From positions 141,582,858 through 141,646,857 of the forward strand of contig CM043949.1 of assembly GCA_014529385.2 (NCBI GenBank): DNA of 64,000 nt, read 5' to 3'. The notes under the pieces are model-generated. The model did no database searches, was not told where the DNA came from, and saw only the letters and a program-made list of their open reading frames with translations. Positions within the stretch are counted from its first letter, which is position 1. Every line of letters starts with the position of its first letter. A program made the translations under genes and the position numbers. Origin of the DNA: Adiantum capillus-veneris. Taxonomy: Eukaryota; Streptophyta; Polypodiopsida; Polypodiales; Pteridaceae. Below, piece by piece: positions 47,201 to 55,790 of the stretch.

Positions 47201-48431
47201 ACAAATTCTTCCTGATCCCTGGAACATATAAGACATCTGGCAAGCATAAATCTGAACCATCTGAAATGGTAATCAAAATCTTACCAACGCCTTTGATCGG
47301 ATAAGAAGCATTATTTGCACATGTCACCTTCTTTCCTGCTGGAGCTGCATCCAATGAACAAAACAAATCCTTCCTTGAAGTAATATGCCTGGATGCACCA
47401 CTATCAAAGTACCAAATCATTTGTGTCTTGTCAACACTGTAAGCAGAAAAATCTGAACATACTACGAAAGCATAAGAATCCCGCACAAAGTTTGCAGACT
47501 CTTCTTTAGCTGTAGAAGAATCACCAGAAGCTGAAACAACCAAACTTGACTCTTTTCTCTTTTCTTTAGCAATTCGCTTTTTACACTCACTAATGTAGTG
47601 ACCAGGTTTCTTACAGTAGTGACATTTACCTTTCTTCTTGGACTTGTCGGAATCACCTTTAGACTTCTCTGAAGACTGTTTTGCACCAGACTTGGAGTAA
47701 TGAGCACTCTCTTTACCCTTGTTTTTGTTCTGTACAACAAGAGCATGATCCATACCATCCACCTATAAAGACTTGTTCTTACGTGATTGATCCTCCTGCA
47801 ATAGTAAAGCCACTAACTCTTCAAAATGAAGAGGCTCAGGATTAGCTCGCAAAGACAGAGTCAAAGAAGTCTGAAAAGTCAAATAAGATGGTGGTAGTGA
47901 ATTGAGTGTTTTGGAAACCAAGTCCTTCTCTGGAATCACTTCATCAATGCTAAGCAATTGCTCTTTAAGATTCCTGATTTTTGTAAGATGCTCGACGATA
48001 TCATCACCTTCGTCCATCTGTATTTTGTCAAGTTGTTTCTTCAAAAACTCTATTCTGGCAGCATTTCTTCCTCCAAACATAGCTTGCAGAGTGTTCCAAG
48101 CATCCTCAGAAGTTCTGCAAGATCTTATATGTGGTGTGATTGTCCTCTTTATGGTTAAGGCAATCATGGCCATAGCTTGTGCATCTTTAGTATCCCATCT
48201 CTTTTGCTCTGGAGTGACTTGTGAGGGTCCTGCACCAACAGCTGCACCACGACCAGGCGTGGCAGGTGCAATGCTACCTGGACGAACTTCATCTCCAGAT
48301 ACATAATCCCACAATCCTTTACCAACCAAAACATTTTTGGCCATAAAAGACCAAAGAGAATAGTTGGTACCATCCAATTTGTCTTTGGATGTAAACACAC
48401 CAAAAATCTCTTTCTCCGTAGATTGAGCCAT
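44251..48431 (-). pseudogene. copia gag-pol, nearly intact
   Basis: Gag starts at ATG 48431 (MAQSTEKEIFGVFTSKDKLD). A TAG at 47763-47765 interrupts Gag before the zinc knuckle CHYCKKPGHYISEC. Then one open frame of 981 codons follows (44817-47762): protease WYFDSGASRHIT, integrase (HARFGHVGYGSL, CEGCVLGKMH, DVCGP, RTDRGGEYMSG, NGVTERKNRS, so D-D-E present), RT (KWVFKVKRKQDG, KTAFLNGDLQEEVYV, YGLKQAPKAWYE, LYVDDMLLT) up to PGMHHW. A second in-frame TAG (44817-44819) and one frameshift near 44500 interrupt RNase H (DSDWAGD, EAEYRA, FTDSQSAMAVARNPVFHA). The frame ends at 44251. Domains are otherwise full length, so decay is recent. Confidence 0.93.
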
Positions 48432-48816
48432 ACTGTGGATGCACACAAGAGAGCAAAAGAACCTCCAAAAGATTCACAAATTTCCTCTCCAATGCAAGCA
48501 AAACTCTACACAAAATCTCAGCACAAAGCTAAGACAAGCTGCTTCCGAAAAGAACTGTTTATCTGAAGAAAATCTGTCAAAAATCACACCCTCTTGATCT
48601 AAACGCCTCCGAAAAGTAACTTTTGCTACGCTGCTCAAAACAAAATTCTGAAGTCTCGAACGGCTTCGAAAGGGGGGTAAAACCGCAGGTCACCTGCTCA
48701 GAATACTCCCGGAACGTCGAGGATGCTCCCACGAGCAAATTTTCCGAAAACTGCCTGAAAACTGCGATTGCGCACGCGGACGCGAAAACGCAAGTAGAGG
48801 CTCTGGAAATCACCTT

Positions 48817-48828
48817 GCTCTGATACCA
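48817..48828 (-). other. primer binding site, tRNA-iMet
   Basis: TGGTATCAGAGC on the minus strand, two bases (AT) inside the CAACA end. Confidence 0.9.
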
Positions 48829-48830
48829 AT

Positions 48831-48936
48831 TGTTGAAGATGATCTCGTACATAAGCTCTGTGTCTTCTCCTTCTCCATCTTCTTCCTACTCTGAGTTGCT
48901 GTCTTCCTTCTGTTTCCTGTTTCATCATCTTCAACA
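48831..48936 (-). repeat. aberrant 5' terminus with inverted U5
   Basis: In element orientation it reads TGTTGAAGATGATGAAACAG at the outer end, passes through GTACGAGATC and finishes ATCATCTTCAACA before the primer site. The outer 96 bp are the reverse complement of the last 96 bp of the 3' LTR (43929-44024), with one difference. The junction lies in a shared ATC. There is no promoter part. Confidence 0.88.
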
Positions 48937-48941
48937 ATACC

Positions 48942-49916
48942 AACAATATTCTAAGGTACTATGATCACTGTTTACCCGTCATTTTGGAAGACTGCCTGTA
49001 AACACGGGAAACACACGTTAGTATTATCATTTATCCAAAGGGGATAGACAAATTCGAAGTGTAATCTTGTGCTAAAGGATATGCGAAGTGGGTACGCTAG
49101 CACCAAGCAATCCGATTAGAAAGCATATCTCTCTCTAGTTGGAGTTTGCTTACCATAAGCTAAAGCATGTTTGCAATTAGGTTTAGTCTCTTAATGTTTT
49201 AGTCAGGTTCTCAATCTTGAACACTTGTTATGGTGGGGTTGTTTCCTGATGCGATAAGATAACAAGTCAAGGACTTAAGTTTTGTTGATGAGTTACGTCA
49301 GCCAGTTATTTTCATGGAAACTGAAAAGAGCTACTCTTTGGGGTACATCTTTGTTATGATAACTTGTTTAGTCTGCTCATGTGGGTTCTAAATGGACTTT
49401 ACACAAACACATGGAAATTCCCTAGGCTTTACATAATCACTCTTGCAATTTGAATATCATCATGCCAATACCATTGAGCCACTACTCTTTGGTGATTTTC
49501 ATAATAAGCTCTCTCATTAGGCATTTCATTTTGCACTTTTAGATTGCAACCTAGTGTGCATGCATTTAACAAAAATAGATCCGAACGTGCATATCCATGA
49601 CCGTACTTGCCAATACTTATGGCAAATATGATGTTCATAACACACATGAAAAAGAAGTGTAAATAGTTCTTAAAAAAAACTAAATACTTTCTATTGCAGT
49701 CATTTGCAAGCGTTGTTGAAATGTTTGAACCATAATAGAATGTGAAACATGAGTCACTTCTAGGTACAAACAATGAAACATTTTCATTAACCACTCATAG
49801 CTTTGCTATATGCATAAACAACCGTCCGTAAATGTTGCTTAGTAGCATTTGTAACCTTAATAAGTCATTCTAAGTATCTGACAATTTCAAGCCATTGTTG
49901 TTCCACCCTTAGCAAT
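48942..49916. other. no gene recognised
   Basis: Sequence between the copia target copy and the first of two minus-strand open frames. A 121-codon minus-strand frame (49429-49794) has no recognisable domain and is not annotated. Confidence 0.3.
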
Positions 49917-50336
49917 CTACATGGTAGGCGTGAGATGCACATCGTCTACCTTGAACAAAAAAACAAAAAGATGGAGAGGCATAAAAGATATTAGTGTTGC
50001 TTGATGTGACCCGTACGTGCAGTTTATTGTATTGAAGATTTCATTTTTAATCTGCTGGCTGGTTAATACAATAGAGGTATTGTCAAGAGTTGGCCAATCA
50101 CCATCCATCAAAGTTGGTGGACGAGGTGTTTTTAAGATCTCGTAGCCATTCCTTATTGTTGGGATAAAATACTTTGCATCAAAGAAGAAGATGGACCGTT
50201 TTGCAAGCTCCGACGTAGTGAATCTAGAATATAACAATGAGCCAAAGTCAAAGTGGTGAGCCTCAAAAGTTCCGGAGTGTGCCTCCAAAGGCTCCCATTC
50301 CATAAATGTTGATGGAAAAATATCTGCACAAGCCAA
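49917..50336 (-). CDS. hypothetical protein segment, possible exon
   Basis: An open frame of 139 codons without a recognised domain (TFMEWEPLEAHSGTFEAHHF, PTLMDGDWPTLDNTSIVLTS). A pyrimidine-poor but usable acceptor CTTGTGCAG lies just before IFPSTFMEW, and a possible donor CACGTACGG near 50017. It could be a downstream exon of the same unit as 50941-51363, both lying behind a TATA-bearing LTR start at 51589. This is speculative; it could also be decayed transposon sequence. Confidence 0.2.
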   Translation of the reverse strand: MACADIFPSTFMEWEPLEAHSGTFEAHHFDFGSLLYSRFTTSELAKRSIFFFDAKYFIPTIRNGYEILKTPRPPTLMDGDWPTLDNTSIVLTSQQIKNEIFNTINCTYGSHQATLISFMPLHLFVFLFKVDDVHLTPTM

Positions 50337-50940
50337 ATACCATGCCCATAGAGCTCATCACACTAGTAAACTCCCTTTATAATACTTAAGCGAAAGGTCA
50401 ATAGGGTCAAGCCCACTAGAAATCCCTAGTACATTTCACACAATGCTGCCTAAATCGGATTAAGAACCTAAGTAACCATTGATTATTAGGAAGGCATTTC
50501 CCATGGTATTAAGAGAAGATCTCTAACACCTAACTTGGTCAAACTAGCTTAGTCGGATTTGCTTGATGTTTAAACCTAGACAAGGGATTATGACAAAAAA
50601 GACATTGAATTAAATGTTTGATACTAAGCAAATGTCCTGGATATTATGCTACCAATCACAATCAAAGCAGACAATCATATATGCAAAAAAGATAAGGGAT
50701 AATGCTAATGGACAAGAAACACCTGGTTGTGTTGATGGTGGCGCTTGATCTGAAGTGTGAACGAGAGAAAGGTTCCATGAAGGTCCAAATCCTATCAATA
50801 GCAACACGCTCTTGTACACACTAGGAAACAAAAGGAATACCTCCAGGAGGCACATTAGTGGGAAAAGGTACCAACACTTATTGAATACAACAAAAAACAT
50901 AAGGAACCCTAACCTAATTAGTTGCACTCCCCCTAGAGAG

Positions 50941-51363
50941 TCAAGGGAATAGGATATTGTAGAGGTTGGGGGGAAACCCTAAGACTAAACCCCTATCCTC
51001 GTCGTCGAGAGAAACAAAGTCATCATCCATGAGACCATATGTGCCATCTGTGTAGTCCTGTAAATGTTCTTCTTCATCATAGGTGCCCATGTTTACTAAG
51101 AAGGTCACTAGACGCCTATAGTCATCTTGGTCAAAAGGGTAGGCTTGTGCGATGGGAGAAACGCTCTCTACTAAGTATGGATCAGACGTGGTCAAGAGAC
51201 GTACCAGCCATTCTAACTCCTCAAAATTCCTCTCACATGCTAGCGTACCTATCAAATCCCATTCACATGCAAGCACTGGAAAGACCATGTGAAATATTTG
51301 TGAAAAGTAACGAGGATATCTCTCACCCAAGGCAAGAGTGGATGACTCTAGCGTACTAGCCAT
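50941..51363 (-). CDS. hypothetical acidic protein, 140 aa
   Basis: From ATG 51363 (MASTLESSTLALGERYPRYF) the frame is open to 50941 and encodes an acidic protein with a hydrophobic centre (FSQIFHMVFPVLACEWDLIG) and an Asp/Glu-rich end (YDEEEHLQDYTDGTY, MDDDFVSLDDEDRG). The family is unknown. It lies about 140 bp behind the TATA motif of the LTR-like start at 51589, on the same strand, so it could be transcribed from that LTR or be part of a long LTR. GTGTACAG directly before ATATGG might also be a splice acceptor. An upstream in-frame ATG at 51399 would add 12 residues. Confidence 0.35.
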   Translation of the reverse strand: MASTLESSTLALGERYPRYFSQIFHMVFPVLACEWDLIGTLACERNFEELEWLVRLLTTSDPYLVESVSPIAQAYPFDQDDYRRLVTFLVNMGTYDEEEHLQDYTDGTYGLMDDDFVSLDDEDRGLVLGFPPNLYNILFP

Positions 51364-51497
51364 ATCTGTACACGCAAATAGATGATGGTTAGAGTGCAAA
51401 TATTACAAGGGTCGTGTTCTTGTGCATAATTTGTTTTTATGATTTTGTGTTATGGCTCTTTCTCTTTTACTTTTTTATCTTGTTTTTGTGAGTATAA

Positions 51498-51604
51498 GGC
51501 TTTATATATACATTCCCTAAGATTGGAGATTAAGAGGTCAGGGAGAAAGGTTGAGAGGGAAGCAAGTGAATGATGACTGTCAGCAAACACTCCCCCCTTC
51601 CTTG
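51498..51604 (-). promoter_or_regulatory. polypurine tract and LTR start with TATA box
   Basis: On the minus strand AAGGAAGGGGGGAG (51590-51603) precedes TGTTTGCTGACAG at 51589, the likely start of the 3' LTR of the upstream gypsy element. TATATATAAAGCC (51498-51510) lies about 80 bp further and would serve as TATA box. The LTR end was not found and no 5' LTR copy exists in the window. Confidence 0.5.
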
Positions 51605-51691
51605 GGTAGATCATACCGTTTGAAATGAGCTCATCACCCTTTGAAACCAATCGTTCCAGTTGGTAATAGGTGAGGATTTCTGCCAGTAGTT

Positions 51692-52900
51692 TTATATTAC
51701 CCTAGGTGCCTCGTCAAGTTGCAAGGGTGGTAAGGTACTCTCCCAGGATCGAACTTGAAGTGGTTCATCAGGTGATTCTTGAACACTGGGAGGTGTGGAT
51801 TCTTTTGTAGCGTCATGGAGGTCCACTACTATAGATGGAAGCTGTGTAGAAGCTTTTACCTCTATGGATGTATTACATGATGAGCTAGAAGCTTCATGGA
51901 ACTCCCCCCTTCCTGAGCTAGGTGGAATAAATTGGTTTTGCCTTGGAGCCCAAACTAGCTCTGGACTAGGTGTGTAGCATTCTATGATCTTTTTCTTCCC
52001 ACGGTCTGCCATTGGCTTTAGCGTTACACTGTTTGACTCATATGGGTTTGTTGTCGATAGGGAAGGACACATTTTACGTTTAGGTACCCAAATTTGCTCA
52101 TTTCTATCATAGTAGCCTTGGGCTTCTAATAGTCGTTTTGGAATCCATCGTGATTTGGTCTTGACTCTCCTAGAGCGCGCTCTTGGTTCTCCAGGGAAAT
52201 TTTTTCTTGAAATGGATGGGAGGGTTGAGGTAGTTGGAAGTAAGGCCTTGGGGACCCATTGATATGTACTCTTAGGTCGTGCAGGTTGAGTACTTGCAAT
52301 ATTACTGCTTGCTGCAACTACAAGTGTTGAAGTGCTAGGTTCATGGGTAGCCGGCAAAGACGAGTTAACCACCTTGGCTTGTGAATGTTGGCTATCCTTC
52401 AACATTGCTAGAGTTTGCAACGTAGGTGACTTTGCTTGAATGATAGGGGTAAGAGTCAGTGGTCGCGTCGTGACACTACCAGTATCCCGATCAATAGTGC
52501 ATTTGGTTGCCAACATCCACGTGCGTCCCAGGTTTACGTTGCCTTCCATAGCTCCCGCGGGCATGACTAGAAACCTCTGCACTATGCTTCCATTGTCATA
52601 GACAACAGGGGTCTGAAGGACTCCAAGAATAACAGTTTTCTTTTTATTAATGCCCTTGACTTGCATCGTACTCGGGGATAGGGTCAGTTTCCCTAATTGA
52701 CACCAAACTCCATAGGATAACAAATTGTGTTTAGCTCCCGTATCTAATAGGGCATTGTATAGTACTTTCCCATAGGGGCTATTTAGCTCAATTGGGTATC
52801 GTAGCGGTGGCTCAGATTCTAATGAGTCGTCATCTGTGTCCTCGAAAAATGCTTGCGTGATTCCCAGATTAGCCTCTCGTTGGCGTCTAAGACGTTGTTG
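51692..52900 (-). pseudogene. second retropepsin-like domain plus WPK/QGYY repeats
   Basis: The frame is in phase with the integrase upstream, separated by one TGA (52901-52903). Directly behind it the sequence encodes YNALLDTGAKHNLLSYGVW (about 52700-52760), a retropepsin active site, and some 70 residues later NVNLGRTWM, the second retropepsin motif. Then a Ser/Thr/Pro-rich region (343 codons open from 52723) holds YQWVPKALLPT, SRWIPKRLLEAQGYYDRN with IWVPKRK, and LVWAPRQ. The element also has a protease at its normal place before RT (FILFDPGSTQNFIS), so this is a second such domain in an unusual position. The same pair of features recurs at 25440-27103. Function unknown; it could process an extra protein, or be a non-catalytic fold. 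Confidence 0.7.
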
Positions 52901-53881
52901 TCATTCTCGAGCCTCAACTCTTGCTTGGATTTTTCTAAGCTCTGCTTGTTCCTTGGAAACCTTCTTTTGATGGATAGCTTGCAACTCTTCCTGGCTTAGA
53001 GGATCATAATATCTTTTGAATTTACTCCCATTAAGGAATCCAATGGTTTCAACTCCATCTAGAGTCTCCACATGAATGGTACCTTGCGGGGTAATTTCAC
53101 ACACTCGATATGGTCCCTTACCAGCGTATTTCAATTTCTTCTTTTCATTACGTACCCCGTACATAAGAACTTTATCACCAACCTTGATGTCTTTATCCTT
53201 TAAATGGCTATCAAACCACTTCTTTCTCCTATCCTTCTCCACTAGAGCATTTCGCACTGCTAATTGCCTCTCTTCATCTAGCCTTTCCAGGATATATAAT
53301 CGCTCAACTATGGGGTTACCATCCCAACCTTCTTGAGAAGCTACTCGAAGACTAGGAATGACAAACTCCCATGGCATAACTGCTTCTTGACCATACACCA
53401 TCTTAAACGGTGTGCAATTAATAACAACTTTATACGCAGTACGATAAGCCCATAAAGTTGATGTAAGCTTTAGGTCCCAATCAGTGTGATTAGCCTCAAC
53501 TGTCTTTGTCAAAATGGAGATGAGAGTTTTGTTGGTACTCTAAGCTTGGCCATTTGCTTGGGGATAATAGGGTGTAGACTTGTGGTGAGATATCACGAAG
53601 TTTGATGTGAGTTCTTTTATTACTTCATTTATAAAATGAGTTCCATTGTCACTCACAAGTTCAAAGGGGCATCCAAAACGTGTGATAATGTTCTCAAAGA
53701 GGAACTTAGCTATTGTTTTTGCATCCGCCTTCCATGTTGCTTTTGCTTCAGCCCATTTGGTTACATAGTCGGTAGTCACAATGATATATCGTGATTGCGT
53801 GTTACGTGCAGCTGGACTAATCGGTCCTACAAAGTCCCACAGGTTGAGAGATAAGCTTTTCTTTAAGCTTTTCGAAAGCAT
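52901..53881 (-). pseudogene. gypsy integrase, core and C-terminus
   Basis: The core starts abruptly at WDFVGPISPAARNTQSRY (first Asp) and includes YVTKWAEAKA, FGCPFELVSDNGTHF (second Asp) and HHKSTPYYPQANGQA; the catalytic Glu should follow where the frame breaks near 53540 (the next frame starts TKTVEANHTDW). The C-terminal part (52901-53512, 203 codons) has LWAYRTAYKVVINCTPFKMV and a GPF/Y-like module (YAGKGPYRVCEITPQGTIHV). The N-terminal HHCC zinc domain is missing. A TGA ends the frame at 52901-52903 but the phase continues into the extra module. Confidence 0.87.
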
Positions 53882-53939
53882 TGTTCTCTTTAGCAGACCA
53901 TGTATACCTAACGCTTTTCTTTGTTAGGTCATGTAATGG

Positions 53940-54980
53940 TCACGCAATTTGTGAGAACTTTTCTATGAAGCGTCTATAGTATGCACACATACCTATAAAG
54001 CTTCTTAGTTCATGAAGATCCCTTGGTTTAGGCCATCCTTTTATTACCTCTAACTTTGATGGATCCATTTGGATGCCATCTTGAGAGATAATGTGACCTA
54101 AATACTGAATCTCTTGCAAGAAAAATTCACTTTTCTTTCGATTAACATAAAGTTTATTCTCTCTCAAAACTTGAAATATTACCTGGAGGTGTTGCTTTTG
54201 TTCGTCTAATGAATTAGAGTAGATGATAATATCATCAAAGAACACTCCAGTGAAGGTTCGATGAGGCCTGAACAGCTTCTCCATCAAGCGGTTGAATGTG
54301 GCTGGTGCATTGGTCAAGCCAAAAGGCATGACAATGTATTCATAAAGACCAAATGTTGTGCAAAATGCGGTCTTTACAATATCTTGATCAACTATCCTTA
54401 TCTGATGATAGCCACTTTTAAGGTCAATCCTACTGAAGTAGGTCGATCCTTGTAGCTTATCAAATAGGTCTTCCACCCGTGGAACGGGAAACCTATTCTT
54501 GATAGTGATCCTATTTAGTGCTCTATAGTCGAAACACATACGATATGTGCCGTCTTTCTTTTGCACTAATAACACCGGTGAGCAAAATGGAGATGGGCTA
54601 GGCCTAACCATGCCCTTCTCGACTAACTCATGCACTTGCCGCATAATCTCCTCTTGTTGAGCTTGAGAAACTCTATAAGGAGGTTTGTTAGGCGGCGAAC
54701 TTCCTGGAAGAAGTTCAATTGCATGGTCATCATTACCTCGTTTAGGAGGTAGCTCACAAGGGATGTCGTCAATAAAAACATCTTGATACCCCTTGAGAAA
54801 ATTGGATAACTCTAATTCCTTTTGGTTGCTTTTATTTTCTTTTGCTAAAGCATTAGGTTCATTTTGAGAATCTTTAACAAAAATCATGTACACGGAAATA
54901 GAGCTCTTTATTGACTTGTTGAAAGTTGGTGTATGTACAATGGGGATAGTGTTACCCATTTCCTTAGCATCTATATACAT
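53940..54980 (-). pseudogene. gypsy reverse transcriptase
   Basis: A 346-codon open frame holds the complete RT palm: [58 protein letters not shown], and the catalytic box GVFFDDIIIYSNS (FxDD with the Asp pair). The thumb and connection follow (YLGHIISQDGIQMDPSKLE, RSFIGMCAYYRRFIEKFSQI). After a stop, only the first residues of RNase H remain (YTWSAKENNAFEKLKEKLIS at 53850-53930) before the sequence jumps into the integrase core. The RT itself looks intact but the protein could not include a working RNase H. Confidence 0.9.
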
Positions 54981-55013
54981 GTCTTTTTCCCTGAACGTAA
55001 AGGAGATTCTCCT

Positions 55014-55790
55014 TTAAGGAAATTTAACATCGGCAGCCAGGCGGTCAAACCATGATGCCCCTAGGATTACATCCTCATGCTTGAGAGGAGAGATAAAGAA
55101 GTCCTCTTTGTCCACATAGACTTGGACATGAAGCCTCAATTTCCCGATTAAGGGAGTGACTGAAGCTTCTTGCCCCTTGAAGGCACTGTCTGCAGGTAGG
55201 ACATCTCCCATCTCATAGGATTGTATGCCTAGCTTGGTGGCCAACTCTATAGATATAAAATTTTGAGTAGAACCAGGGTCAAAGAGAATAAAAGCATCAT
55301 GTTCTCTTACCTTTCCCCAAGCATGGCATAGAGGAGATCCTTTGTGATGAGTTTGGTGAGTCTCCTCCTCTTGGATTTCAACCAAGGAAGCTCTAGGAGG
55401 GTCTTGGCGGTTGTTCTTTTGGGGACAAGCGTGGTACGCATGCCCTTGTTTGCTGCACTTGAAACTCCAGTTATCCTTGCGATAACGCTCAAGCTCTTCA
55501 AGAGAGAGTTTGTTCTTATCTTTGTAAACTCCCTTCTCTTTAGCTTTGTTGGAGTTGCCCTTAGGAGACTTTTGGACATTGTCCTTCCCCTTAGGCTCAT
55601 TGGAACCCTTGTTTTCCAGGGGCTTATTATTTCTTTTAGCCCCCGTTTGGAAATTGATTCGTGAGGCCACCATAGTATGGTGTATCCCTCGAGCACCCTT
55701 AGATAGGCAGCTAGGATGTATTGACTGTGAGTTAGGCAGTTGGGATTGCATCTTTGCTTTACTGCCGTTGAGGCATTGTCGCAGTCTATG
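55014..55790 (-). pseudogene. gypsy gag end and protease
   Basis: The frame (245 codons, 55014-55751) begins within Gag. It has a Lys/Asn-rich linker and a worn zinc knuckle SFKCSKQGHAYHACP, in which the first Cys is Ser. Next comes the protease with FILFDPGSTQNFISIELATK and, near the end, HEDVILGASWFDRL, which places both retropepsin motifs at the normal gag-pol position. Homology upstream of 55751 (RLRQCLNGSKAK) fades at about 55790, where copia leader sequence on the other strand begins. Most of capsid is missing. Confidence 0.82.

Larger units (their letters stand above)
43929..48936 (-). mobile_element. young copia element with inverted termini
   Basis: A 5-kb Ty1/copia element on the minus strand, bounded by ATACC on both sides. 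Its 3' LTR (43929-44203) is normal. The 5' end, where the other LTR should be, has instead the 96-bp end of U5 in inverted orientation (48841-48936), followed by the last bases of U5 in normal orientation (48831-48840) and the tRNA-iMet primer site. The two outer 96 bp are inverted copies of each other with one mismatch. U3 and R, and so the promoter, are missing at the 5' end. The polyprotein is nearly intact (two in-frame TAG codons, one frameshift). Confidence 0.9.
51589..55790 (-). mobile_element. Ty3/gypsy element with extra 3' module
   Basis: The minus-strand element runs from a truncated gag (55790) through protease, RT, part of RNase H, integrase and an additional protease-like module to the polypurine tract and LTR start at 51589. 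The integrase wording (YIIVTTDYVTKWAEAKA) is closest to non-chromodomain plant gypsy lineages (Tat/Athila type). No chromodomain is present. RNase H and the integrase zinc-binding domain are deleted. The 5' LTR is missing where copia leader sequence begins. Confidence 0.82.

Noticed and set aside
47763-47765. Programmed stop-codon readthrough between gag and pol
   Set aside because: The TAG lies before the zinc knuckle, inside Gag, not at a gag-pol boundary; a nonsense mutation is simpler.
43929-48936. DNA transposon with terminal inverted repeats
   Set aside because: The ends are inverted, but the internal part is a copia gag-pol with tRNA primer site, polypurine tract and 5-bp target duplication, so it is an aberrant LTR element.
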